DNA of 64,000 nt, from the NCBI RefSeq assembly GCF_009192765.1, contig NZ_VOHQ01000004.1:186001-250000 (forward strand), read 5' to 3'. The stretch comes from Agriterribacter humi (GTDB lineage: Bacteria > Bacteroidota > Bacteroidia > Chitinophagales > Chitinophagaceae). Each line of letters begins with the position of its first letter. Position 1 is the first letter of the stretch. A program made the position numbers and the translations under genes. The notes under the pieces were generated by a model that was not told the DNA's origin, did no database searches, and saw nothing but the letters and a program-made list of their open reading frames with translations. Below, one piece after another: positions 16,794-24,932 of this stretch.

Positions 16794-18527
16794 ATGAGGA
16801 TAGCAATAGCGCAGCAAAATTATCATATCGGCAATTTTGAAAGTAACGTAAAGAAAATCATAACTGCCATTGAACAGGCTAAAACCGCCGGAGCCGAACT
16901 GGTGGTTTTCTCCGAATTAAGCGTTTGCGGGTATCCCCCGCGCGATTTCCTGGAATTTGATGATTTTATAAATGAATGCTACGCTTCGGTTGAAGAAATA
17001 AAACTACATACTGAAGGTATAGGCGTCATTATCGGGGCTCCTCAAAGAAACCCCAATCCTCTCGGTAAAGATCTTTTTAACACAGCATGGCTGCTGTACA
17101 ACAGGGAAATATCGGGCGTAGCGCATAAAACATTGTTGCCTACCTATGATGTATTTGATGAAAACCGGTATTTTGAACCTTCATTTGAGTGGAATGTAAT
17201 CCCTTTCAAAAACCATCGCATTGCCCTTACCATTTGTGAAGATGTGTGGAACCTGGGGGACAATCCCTTATACCGTATTTGCCCGATGGATATACTGGCC
17301 AAACAACAGCCCGATATCATGATCAATATTTCGGCATCTCCTTTTGACTATGATCATGATGAAGACCGTAAAGAAGTAGCAAAAGCCAATGTGCTGAAGT
17401 ATCATCTTCCTTTAGTGTATTGCAATGCTGTTGGCTCCCAAACGGAAATTGTATTTGACGGGGGCAGCCTCGTATATGACGAAAAGGGTAACCTGCTGAA
17501 AGAAATGGAATACTTTGAAGAAGCGTTCAGCATAATAGATATAGCGCAGCCCGGTAATCAACCCGTACAACAAAATGAGGTAGAGGGTCAGCAACCTGCA
17601 GTTATCTCTGGCCAAACCGACAAAGAAATGCGTGTTTCCAAAATTAAGGATCCCGATAAGATCATTGATTTTCTTACGGCCGGTAATAATATCCGCCAGA
17701 TACACGATGCGCTTATATTGGGCATACGGGATTATTTCAGTAAAATGGGGTTTTCAAAAGCTATATTGGGCAGCAGTGGCGGTATAGACAGTGCAGTGGT
17801 GCTGGCCCTGGCTTGTGAAGCATTGGGTGCAGACCATGTTCGCGCTATTTTAATGCCGTCTCCATTTTCATCCGGTCATTCTGTACAGGATGCCGAACAA
17901 CTCAGTAAAACACTGGGCAATCCTTATGATATTATCCCCATTAAAGATGTTTATGATACTTTTCTTACTACTTTAAAACCTGTTTTTAAAGACCTGCCAT
18001 TCAGCGTTGCGGAAGAAAATATCCAGAGCCGGTCGCGTGGAAATCTTTTAATGGCCATTGCCAATAAATTTGGATATATATTATTAAACACTTCCAATAA
18101 AAGTGAGCTGGCAACCGGTTATGGTACTTTATATGGCGATATGGCCGGTGGGTTAAGTGTACTGGGCGATGTATATAAAATGCAGGTGTACGCCCTGGCA
18201 AAATATATTAACCGTGATAAAGAGGTCATCCCTATTCATATCATTACCAAAGCCCCTTCGGCAGAGTTACGTCCCAATCAGAAAGACAGTGATAGTTTGC
18301 CCGACTACAATGTATTGGATAAAGTATTGTATCAATATATTGAGAAAAGGCAGGGACCAAACGAAATCATAGCTATGGGTATTGATGCTGCACTGGTAAA
18401 CAGGATATTGAAGCTTGTAAATATAAATGAATACAAACGCAACCAGTTTTGTCCTGTCATACGGGTAAGTTCAAAAGCTTTTGGCGTAGGCAGGAGAATG
18501 CCGATTGTGGGAAAATATTTAAGCTGA
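16794..18527 (+). CDS. nadE: Glutamine-dependent NAD+ synthetase
   Basis: 577 residues. Residues 1-250 are a nitrilase-type glutaminase domain with its catalytic triad E41 (VFSELSVCGYPPRD), K112 (AHKTLLPTYDVFDENRYFEP) and C148 (LTICEDVW). The C-terminal NAD synthetase domain has the ATP-binding SSGGIDSAVVLAL loop and the NKSELATGYGTLYGDMAGG motif. It makes NAD+ from deamido-NAD+, glutamine and ATP in the cytoplasm. The linker near residues 245-285 is Gln-rich. Asparagine synthetase follows 51 bp later on the same strand. Confidence 0.95.
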   Translation: MRIAIAQQNYHIGNFESNVKKIITAIEQAKTAGAELVVFSELSVCGYPPRDFLEFDDFINECYASVEEIKLHTEGIGVIIGAPQRNPNPLGKDLFNTAWLLYNREISGVAHKTLLPTYDVFDENRYFEPSFEWNVIPFKNHRIALTICEDVWNLGDNPLYRICPMDILAKQQPDIMINISASPFDYDHDEDRKEVAKANVLKYHLPLVYCNAVGSQTEIVFDGGSLVYDEKGNLLKEMEYFEEAFSIIDIAQPGNQPVQQNEVEGQQPAVISGQTDKEMRVSKIKDPDKIIDFLTAGNNIRQIHDALILGIRDYFSKMGFSKAILGSSGGIDSAVVLALACEALGADHVRAILMPSPFSSGHSVQDAEQLSKTLGNPYDIIPIKDVYDTFLTTLKPVFKDLPFSVAEENIQSRSRGNLLMAIANKFGYILLNTSNKSELATGYGTLYGDMAGGLSVLGDVYKMQVYALAKYINRDKEVIPIHIITKAPSAELRPNQKDSDSLPDYNVLDKVLYQYIEKRQGPNEIIAMGIDAALVNRILKLVNINEYKRNQFCPVIRVSSKAFGVGRRMPIVGKYLS

Positions 18528-18578
18528 TCCGCCGAAAAAATTCGTATTTGCCTTAAAGATTTTAGATATTTACCTACT

Positions 18579-20465
18579 ATGTGCGGCATTGCCGGTATTA
18601 TATCACCCAACCCTGCGTCAATTACTACCCACCGTTTAAAAAAAATGGCGGATGCTATAGCACATCGTGGTCCTGATGGTGAAGGATTCTGGATCAGTCG
18701 GGATGGCACAGTTGGTTTTGCGCACCGGAGGCTATCCGTTATTGATTTGAGTGAAGCCGCCGCGCAACCCATGCATTATACTTCCGGAGGGTTCCCAGCA
18801 TCAACTCAACGATATACCATAACCTATAACGGAGAACTCTATAATTTTCCCGAAATAAAAGAACAACTCGCCTCCAAAGGATATACTTTTAGCACCGGCT
18901 CAGATACAGAAGTAATACTGGCGGCATACGATTGCTATAAAGAAGAATGCCTGCAGTTCTTTGACGGGATGTTCGCTTTTGCTATTTGGGATGAGAAGAA
19001 TCAAACTCTTTTTACAGCAAGAGACCGGTTTGGTGAAAAACCATTTTTTTATTATTTGGATGAACCTGGTAGCACTTTTCTTTTTGCCAGTGAAATGAAG
19101 GCTTTATGGGCAGCCGGAATTGAAAAAACTGTAGAGGAAGAGGCGTTACTATATTATATCGGCTTAGGTTTTACACAGTTTCCGGTTGAGAAACAACGGA
19201 CATTCTATAAAAACATATACGCGCTTCCCCCTGCCCATTATATGAAATGGCAGGTTAAACGCAGTCGTATTACAGCCTGCCGTTACTGGGATATTGATAA
19301 AGACGATATTAACCCCTGTAACGAAAAAGAAGGGGTAGAAAAATTCAGATCGCTTTTTTTTACCTCTGTTAAAAGAAGGCTAAGAAGCGATGTGCCCATT
19401 GGAACCAGTCTGAGCGGTGGACTGGATAGCTCTTCCATTGCAAGTGCCATACATATCCTGCTTCCCAACAATACAAATTATAAAAGCTTTTCGGCCGTTT
19501 TTCCGGGTTATGAAAAAGATGAGTCGAAGCACATACAGGAGATTGTATCTGCATTTGCCCTTACCAATTTTACAGTTTCGCCTACCCATTCCTGTTTGAT
19601 TGATAGCCTGGAAAGGCTTTGTTATTATCATGAGCAACCCATAGGCTCATCCAGCGTATTTACACAGTATGCCGTTTGCCAACTGGCAGGCCGGCATGGT
19701 ATTAAAGTACTGTTAGACGGACAGGGCGCCGATGAAACAATAGGCGGGTATTCCAAATATATACACTGGTGGCTCCAGGAACTGGTAAGCCGCAAAAAAT
19801 TTATACAGTTTAAAAAAGAAAAAAAAGCCTTAACAGATAACAACATGCCTTTTGAGTGGGGCTATAAAAACTATATGGCTGCCTGTGCGCCGGGACTTAC
19901 AGCAATAACACTTCAAAAAAGGGAACAAAAAAGGCTTAATATCAATAATGAAATTGAACCGGCTTTTATGCGGGCATTTAATAACGGGGATTGTTCCTGC
20001 AAACCCTTTGTAAGCAGACTAAACGACGTGTTGTATTACAATACCATGCAAAACGGGCTGGACGAACTATTGTGTTATGCAGACCGTAATTCGATGGCGC
20101 ACGGATTAGAGCTGCGGTTGCCGTTTCTTAGCCATAAACTGGTGGAATTCCTTTTCTCCATGCCGGGTCACTATAAAATACGGGAGGGTTATACCAAATG
20201 GGTTCTGCGGGAAAGTATAAAAAAAGAATTGCCTGCAACCATTACCTGGAGAAAAGATAAAATTGGTTTTGAACCTCCTCAAATGCAATGGATGAATCAA
20301 CCTTCATTACAGGACTGTATACATGATGCTAAACAAAAACTTTCGGCTGCAGGCATTCTCAAAAAAGATGTGCTGAACATTTCTGTTCGTCCCCGGTCTG
20401 CTTATGATTCAGAAAACAGTGATTGGCGTTATCTTATTGCGGCTACATTGCTGCATTTAAAATAG
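18579..20465 (+). CDS. asnB: Asparagine synthetase, glutamine-hydrolysing
   Basis: 628 residues. The N-terminal nucleophile Cys2 begins MCGIAGIISP. The class II glutaminase domain continues through HRGPDGEGFW, ITYNGELYNF and GSDTEVILAAY. The synthetase domain has the PP-loop SLSGGLDSSSIA near residue 280 and LDGQGADETIGGYSKY. At 628 residues it is longer than E. coli AsnB (554) and close to the AsnB type often found in polysaccharide or secondary-metabolite loci. A role in making asparagine or amidating another carboxylate cannot be separated by sequence. Confidence 0.92.
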   Translation: MCGIAGIISPNPASITTHRLKKMADAIAHRGPDGEGFWISRDGTVGFAHRRLSVIDLSEAAAQPMHYTSGGFPASTQRYTITYNGELYNFPEIKEQLASKGYTFSTGSDTEVILAAYDCYKEECLQFFDGMFAFAIWDEKNQTLFTARDRFGEKPFFYYLDEPGSTFLFASEMKALWAAGIEKTVEEEALLYYIGLGFTQFPVEKQRTFYKNIYALPPAHYMKWQVKRSRITACRYWDIDKDDINPCNEKEGVEKFRSLFFTSVKRRLRSDVPIGTSLSGGLDSSSIASAIHILLPNNTNYKSFSAVFPGYEKDESKHIQEIVSAFALTNFTVSPTHSCLIDSLERLCYYHEQPIGSSSVFTQYAVCQLAGRHGIKVLLDGQGADETIGGYSKYIHWWLQELVSRKKFIQFKKEKKALTDNNMPFEWGYKNYMAACAPGLTAITLQKREQKRLNINNEIEPAFMRAFNNGDCSCKPFVSRLNDVLYYNTMQNGLDELLCYADRNSMAHGLELRLPFLSHKLVEFLFSMPGHYKIREGYTKWVLRESIKKELPATITWRKDKIGFEPPQMQWMNQPSLQDCIHDAKQKLSAAGILKKDVLNISVRPRSAYDSENSDWRYLIAATLLHLK

Positions 20466-20476
20466 CCTTCCAATAT

Positions 20477-20917
20477 TTATTTTTGTTTCCGGAGCGTTTC
20501 ATATACCTCGCTATTACCGTAAGCATCCGTCTTAATAGTATACCAATTCTTACTGTCTTCCATTTTTACAAAATAAGCAACATTCTCTCCGGATGTAATT
20601 TCGGTAACGCCAAAAAGCGATTTCTTTGCATAACTCCTTTTAAGTTCCGACAAAATATTCATGGGCAATAATGAAGGTTTGTAAAAACGCATAGAACCGG
20701 TAATTTTGCCATTCTTATTATAGTAAACAATATACCTTACGTCCGACTGCAAAAAGCGAACGGAGTATTCGCCTTTGGCTTCATGCCAGCTTACATTTTC
20801 GGCCGCAGTAAAAGTTTCGTGGAACGCTTTAAGTACTTTTTCGCTAACGGAGGGAGCGTTGGCATACACACCTGCCGACATCAGGGCAACAATAGCAAGA
20901 ACAAATATCTTTTTCAT
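20477..20917 (-). CDS. Secreted PepSY/BLIP-like small protein
   Basis: 146 residues: signal peptide MKKIFVLAIVALMSAGVYANA, then a domain containing FHETFTAAENVSWHEAKGEY and VRYIVYYNKNGKITGSMRFY. This resembles the PepSY-like/beta-lactamase-inhibitor-like periplasmic repeats common in Bacteroidota. No catalytic motif is seen, so a binding or inhibitory role is plausible but unproven. It converges on asnB with only 11 bp between the stops. Confidence 0.75.
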   Translation of the reverse strand: MKKIFVLAIVALMSAGVYANAPSVSEKVLKAFHETFTAAENVSWHEAKGEYSVRFLQSDVRYIVYYNKNGKITGSMRFYKPSLLPMNILSELKRSYAKKSLFGVTEITSGENVAYFVKMEDSKNWYTIKTDAYGNSEVYETLRKQK

Positions 20918-21225
20918 AACATTACATTTACTTGGATAATTAAATCATTTTGACGAAACAAAAATAGAACGCCATTATTCATTCAAAAATTATACTACGC
21001 CGGTGGATTGATCAAGATAAGATGGTATTTACCTTATAGTAATGTTGCGTGTATACAACAATATATGCATCGCGTAAAACCCTTTACACCAAAGCCTTTC
21101 AAAAAATGTTGCAGATTGTTACGCGAGGCCGGTTAAGTTTCTGTTAAACTGGAATTCCGGAAAATAACTTGATAAGTTGAAACTCGTTTCATTTCCTCAT
21201 CTTTGCATTTCATCTTATTCACGAT
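20918..21225. other. 308-bp divergent intergenic region with a probable metB promoter
   Basis: Near the right end, TTG (21177-21179), an 18-bp spacer and CATCTTTG (21198-21205, one mismatch to TAnnTTTG) could drive the downstream gene. I looked for a SAM riboswitch because the next gene is in methionine metabolism. No SAM-I-like or SAM-II-like core could be recognised by eye. Confidence 0.35.
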
Positions 21226-22365
21226 ATGAAATCAGCTACAAAATTTATTCATGCGGGCGTGCATCCTGATCCTTCCACAGGCGCTATTATGACACCCATT
21301 TTTCAAACATCAACTTTTGTTCAGGATGGCCCCGGTAAACATAAAGGATATGAATATGCCCGCACACAAAATCCTACCCGCACCCAATTGCAAAACGCAC
21401 TGGCTGCATCGGAAAACGGGGAGTATGGCATTAGCTTTGGCAGCGGGCTTGCAGCAACAGATACACTGCTTAAGCTTTTTAAACCGGGTGATGAAATTAT
21501 AAGTACCAACGATTTATATGGCGGCACTTACAGGCTAATGAGGAAAGTTTGGGAGACTTACGGCTTAAAATTTAAATTTATTGACATGAGCAATGCTGAC
21601 AATATCAGCAAACATGTTACGCCTGCCACTAAAATGATCTGGGTAGAAACACCTACTAATCCCTTAATACGGATCATTGATATTAAAGCCTGTGCGGCTA
21701 TTGCAAAAAAAGCAGGCGCCCTGCTGGCAGTGGATAATACTTTCGCGTCACCTTACCTGCAAAACCCGCTCGATCTGGGAGCGGATATGGTAATGCATTC
21801 CGCAACCAAATATATTGGCGGGCATAGTGATGTTGTGCATGGATGTATTATCACCAGTAATAAAGAGATAGCAGACCAGTTGTATTTTTTACAAAATGCA
21901 TGTGGCGCCGTGCCCGGCCCGCAGGATTGCTTTCTTTTATTGCGTGGATTGAAAACACTGCATGTGCGCATGCAAAGGCACTGCGAAAACGGAGAACAAA
22001 TCGCTCATTTCCTCCGCCAGCACTCCAAAGTGGCCAAAGTGCACTGGTGCGGATTTGAAGATCACCCCAATTATGCTATAGCCAAAACGCAAATGCGCGG
22101 CTTTGGTGGTATGATCAGTTTTGAACTGAAAGATAACACGGTAGCCGCAGCGGAAAAAGTATTATCATCCACAAAGCTCTTCGCCTGTGCAGAATCGTTA
22201 GGTGGTGTAGAATCGCTGATCGGCCATCCGGCCAGTATGACACATGCTTCCATTCCACGGGAAGAAAGAATAGCGAACGGCCTGGTGGATTCACTCATCC
22301 GCCTGAGCGTAGGCATTGAAGATGCGGAAGACCTTATAGAAGACTTAAAGCAGGCATTAGGATAA
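21226..22365 (+). CDS. metB: Cystathionine gamma-synthase/lyase-type PLP enzyme
   Basis: 379 residues of the Cys/Met-metabolism PLP family. The PLP-binding lysine lies in MVMHSATKYIGGHSD near residue 196. Other family segments are YEYARTQNPTRTQLQ, VETPTNPLIRIIDI and VDNTFASPYLQNPL. The C-terminal SLGGVESLIGHPASMTHASI segment agrees with cystathionine gamma-synthase or beta/gamma-lyase, so metB is the best but not the only name. The stop overlaps the next start (TAATG), making a tight operon with three more genes. Confidence 0.88.
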   Translation: MKSATKFIHAGVHPDPSTGAIMTPIFQTSTFVQDGPGKHKGYEYARTQNPTRTQLQNALAASENGEYGISFGSGLAATDTLLKLFKPGDEIISTNDLYGGTYRLMRKVWETYGLKFKFIDMSNADNISKHVTPATKMIWVETPTNPLIRIIDIKACAAIAKKAGALLAVDNTFASPYLQNPLDLGADMVMHSATKYIGGHSDVVHGCIITSNKEIADQLYFLQNACGAVPGPQDCFLLLRGLKTLHVRMQRHCENGEQIAHFLRQHSKVAKVHWCGFEDHPNYAIAKTQMRGFGGMISFELKDNTVAAAEKVLSSTKLFACAESLGGVESLIGHPASMTHASIPREERIANGLVDSLIRLSVGIEDAEDLIEDLKQALG

Positions 22366-23147
22366 TGCAAATGAATTTGCCTCCACATCTCAGAGATTTC
22401 ATGAACAGGAAGGTGGATGAGTACAATCAGTCTTCCTTTATTGTCAGTGATCCCATCTGTGTGCCCCATGCTTTTACAAAAAAACAGGATATAGAAATCG
22501 CCGCATTATTTGCCGCTATTTTAGCCTGGGGGAACCGTACTACCATTATCGCCAAAAGCAAAGCCTTAATGCAGGCAATGGATAATGCGCCGCACGATTT
22601 TTGCCTGCATGCAGGTGAACCGGAATTGAAAAGACTGATGCTATTTAAACACAGAACGTTTAATGCAACAGACATTTTGTATTTCGTTGAATTTCTAAAA
22701 TACCATTATACGCATTGCGATTCTTTGGAAACAGCTTTTACCCAATGGATGCGCCCTGACGATCTTACCACCGAAAATGCAATGCGCGGTTTTTATCATT
22801 ACTTCTTTTCCCTCCCCGATGCACCGCCGCGTACCCGCAAACATATAGCCACTCCGGATAAAAAATCTACCTGCAAAAGGTTGAATATGTTTTTAAGATG
22901 GATGGTAAGAAATGACGACAGGGGTGTTGATTTTGGTATATGGAAAAATATTTCCCCTTCCCAGCTCATTTGCCCTGTTGATGTACATGTAGCCCGTGTG
23001 GCCAAACGTTTTAATATGGTGTCGCGCCATCAAACCGACTGGCTTACGGCTTTGGAATTAACAGTATGTTTACGGCAGTTTTGTGCTGAAGACCCTGTAA
23101 AATATGATTTCGCATTATTTGGATTGGGCGTTGTTGAAAAATTTTAA
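22365..23147 (+). CDS. TIGR02757/DUF2400 family protein
   Basis: 260 residues; the start is the overlapping ATG 22365 or the internal ATG 22371. Residues 185-245 contain ICPVDVHVARVAKRF followed by ALELTVCLRQFCAEDPVKYD and FALFGLGV. That resembles the VDTHV-R-RL helix region of HhH-GPD DNA glycosylases such as endonuclease III, though no catalytic Lys/Asp pair is assured. The family is widespread in Bacteroidota and spirochaetes and has no established role. It is coupled to metB by a TAATG overlap. Confidence 0.85.
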   Translation: MQMNLPPHLRDFMNRKVDEYNQSSFIVSDPICVPHAFTKKQDIEIAALFAAILAWGNRTTIIAKSKALMQAMDNAPHDFCLHAGEPELKRLMLFKHRTFNATDILYFVEFLKYHYTHCDSLETAFTQWMRPDDLTTENAMRGFYHYFFSLPDAPPRTRKHIATPDKKSTCKRLNMFLRWMVRNDDRGVDFGIWKNISPSQLICPVDVHVARVAKRFNMVSRHQTDWLTALELTVCLRQFCAEDPVKYDFALFGLGVVEKF

Positions 23148-23149
23148 TC

Positions 23150-23473
23150 ATGGATAACCAGGCATTACTAACCGCGCTGCAAAAGGAATTATCATTAGAA
23201 TTGTATGACCAGCTAAATGAAAAGGAACTGCAATTGCGGGTACAGGAAAAAGTGAATGAACTGATTGAGCACGATTTTGGGAAACTGGTGAATATATTGT
23301 ACCGCATAGATGTGAGTGAACAAAAGTTAAAGCAATTATTAGAATCAAACGATGATAAAGACGCGGCAGCTATTATTGCCGGCTTAATCATAGAACGGCA
23401 AATGGAAAAAATAAAAAGCCGTCATGATACCAGGCATTTTGACAACACTAATGATACAGAAGACAAATGGTAA
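23150..23473 (+). CDS. Small hypothetical alpha-helical protein
   Basis: 107 residues, very rich in Glu, Leu and Lys, predicted helical (ALLTALQKELSLELYDQLNE, NELIEHDFGKLVNILYRIDV), with a charged tail. No family is recognised. It starts 2 bp after the TIGR02757 stop, so expression in the operon is likely, and its position between conserved genes supports that it is real. Confidence 0.75.
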   Translation: MDNQALLTALQKELSLELYDQLNEKELQLRVQEKVNELIEHDFGKLVNILYRIDVSEQKLKQLLESNDDKDAAAIIAGLIIERQMEKIKSRHDTRHFDNTNDTEDKW

Positions 23474-23496
23474 TTGCTCTTAAAACAAATGCACAA

Positions 23497-23841
23497 ATGA
23501 TCGTTTACGGAATACCCAATTGCGATACCACACAAAAAGCAATAGCCTGGCTGAAAAAAAGGAAAATAAACTTTGCATTCCACAACTACAGGGAAGCAGG
23601 CATAACAGCCGTCAAATTGAATGAATGGAGTAAACTGGCAGGGTGGGAAAAAATTCTCAATAAAAAAAGTACCACATGGCGAAGCTTAGCACCCGAACAG
23701 CAGGCAGCAGTAACCAGTCAGAAAGCGGCAGTGCAGGTAATGCTTAGTCATCACAGCATCATTAAGCGCCCTGTTATTGAGTATAACAACAAAATAGTAA
23801 CTGGTTACAATGATGCGCTATATCAACAGGAGTTCAAATAG
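23497..23841 (+). CDS. ArsC/Spx-like (YffB) thioredoxin-fold protein
   Basis: 114 residues from ATG 23497. MIVYGIPNCDTTQKAIAWLK shows the ArsC/Spx fold with a single N-terminal cysteine (PNCDTTQKA; T-T in place of the Spx CxxC partner). The C-terminal IIKRPVIEYNNKIVTGY motif corresponds to the cis-Pro RPVI segment of the family. This matches YffB/ArsC-related reductases whose substrate is unclear. The upstream in-frame extension to 23467 lacks family similarity. Last gene of the metB operon. Confidence 0.85.
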   Translation: MIVYGIPNCDTTQKAIAWLKKRKINFAFHNYREAGITAVKLNEWSKLAGWEKILNKKSTTWRSLAPEQQAAVTSQKAAVQVMLSHHSIIKRPVIEYNNKIVTGYNDALYQQEFK

Positions 23842-24141
23842 TACTATTGCTTAGTAAATTGTATTGTGCCTTATCATATATAATCCACCTGGCCCGGTTG
23901 ATGATCGTAGCATATGCATTTTGTATTTCGTTTTGCTACCTTACATTAAAATTTTCCTGCCAATTAATCGCGTTCAGCATGTTTTGCAGTATATCCTTTG
24001 CCTCATACACAGAACTAAAATTGGACCGTAGTGACCGGGGCGGAACCTTAAAACCGCAACCTGTAATTCGCTGCGCTTCACAAACCGTAAGCGCAATCAT
24101 GCATGAAAGCAAAAGTAAAAATCGTTTGTGGATGGTGCTTT
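23834..24141 (-). pseudogene. Relic of a secreted M48-type metallopeptidase N-terminus
   Basis: Minus strand, read from 24141: KRFLLLLSCMIALTVCEAQ (signal peptide), then GCGFKVPPRSLRSNFSSVYE, AKDILQNMLNAINWQENFNV and R. A TAG stop follows, then in the same frame QNEIQNAYATIINRARWIIY and DKAQYNLLSN to TGA at 23834. The NAYATIINRARWIIYD part matches the conserved NAAAVI-G-RYILYN region of Bacteroidota M48 peptidases. There is no ATG in frame, there is an internal stop, and the HExxH region is absent, so it is a decayed fragment. Confidence 0.6.
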
Positions 24142-24226
24142 TTTAAAATAATACAGGATTTCCTTTTAAAAATAAAGGGAAGCTTTATTAAAGCTCCGAT
24201 AACAAAGGATTAACGAAAAAGTGAAG

Positions 24227-24264
24227 TTAAACGCTTGTTTAATTTAAACGTTTGTTTAATTTTG
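24227..24264 (+). promoter_or_regulatory. Efflux operon promoter with two tandem TetR-type palindromes
   Basis: TTAAAC-GCTT-GTTTAA (24227-24242) and TTAAAC-GTTT-GTTTAA (24244-24259) are two copies of the same palindrome, 17 bp centre to centre. TTG at 24235-24237 and TAATTTTG at 24257-24264 (19-bp spacer) form a standard Bacteroidota promoter that the palindromes cover. Repression by the adjacent TetR protein is a strong inference. Confidence 0.7.
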
Positions 24265-24283
24265 CGCCCGAAATAAATCGTTT

Positions 24284-24910
24284 ATGAAGGATAAAAGAGT
24301 GCATATACTGGATTCAGCAGAACTACTTTTTGCAGAAAAAGGCTTTGATGGTACTTCAGTTAGAGATATAGCGGGGCATGCAGGAGTGAATCTTGCCATG
24401 ATCTCCTATTATTTCGGTTCAAAAGAAAAGTTGCTGGTAGCACTTATTGCGCACAGGTCAAGTTATACGCATGGTATTCTGGAAGAGCTGAATAAAGACG
24501 AAAAGCTTTCTCCCTGGGATAAAATTGAAAGACTTGTTGATCTGTATGTAGACAAGATTGTAAATAATTATAAGTTTCATTGCATTATGACAATGCATCT
24601 GCCTACCATACAATCAGATGACATCAGGGAAATGATCACCGATATTAAGCTTAAAAATTTTGAACAGGTAAAAAGGATTATTGCAGAAGGGCAAAAAAAG
24701 AAAGTATTCAGAAAAGTAGATATGGAACTTACGGTTGGCTGTGTGATGGGAACAATTACACAGGTTACTTTATCTAAAAGCCTGTATTGCCGGTTAATGC
24801 ATATTGATAAAAATGATGAAGAAGGTTACAGGAAAAAAATGATCCCCAAAATAAAAGCACATCTTAAAGAATTGCTGAAAGCCCACCTGGATATAAAAAA
24901 TCAGAATTAA
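24284..24910 (+). CDS. TetR/AcrR family regulator of the efflux operon
   Basis: 208 residues. The N-terminal helix-turn-helix covers residues 6-50 (ILDSAELLFAEKGFDGTSVR, then NLAMISYYFGSKEKLL). The C-terminal ligand-binding helices are unassigned. It is the first gene, followed at 22 bp by tolC, emrA and emrB homologues, and its promoter carries two palindromes 20 to 57 bp upstream of the start. It likely represses the whole unit until a toxic ligand binds. Confidence 0.92.
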   Translation: MKDKRVHILDSAELLFAEKGFDGTSVRDIAGHAGVNLAMISYYFGSKEKLLVALIAHRSSYTHGILEELNKDEKLSPWDKIERLVDLYVDKIVNNYKFHCIMTMHLPTIQSDDIREMITDIKLKNFEQVKRIIAEGQKKKVFRKVDMELTVGCVMGTITQVTLSKSLYCRLMHIDKNDEEGYRKKMIPKIKAHLKELLKAHLDIKNQN

Positions 24911-24932
24911 AAATCTTCAACTACAGCACAGC

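Noticed and set aside
20918-21225. SAM riboswitch ahead of metB
   Set aside because: No recognisable SAM aptamer core could be traced by eye; covariance-model search would be decisive.
23847-24146. 99-codon plus-strand frame with TTG start
   Set aside because: The opposite strand carries a legible M48 relic; the plus frame is its shadow.
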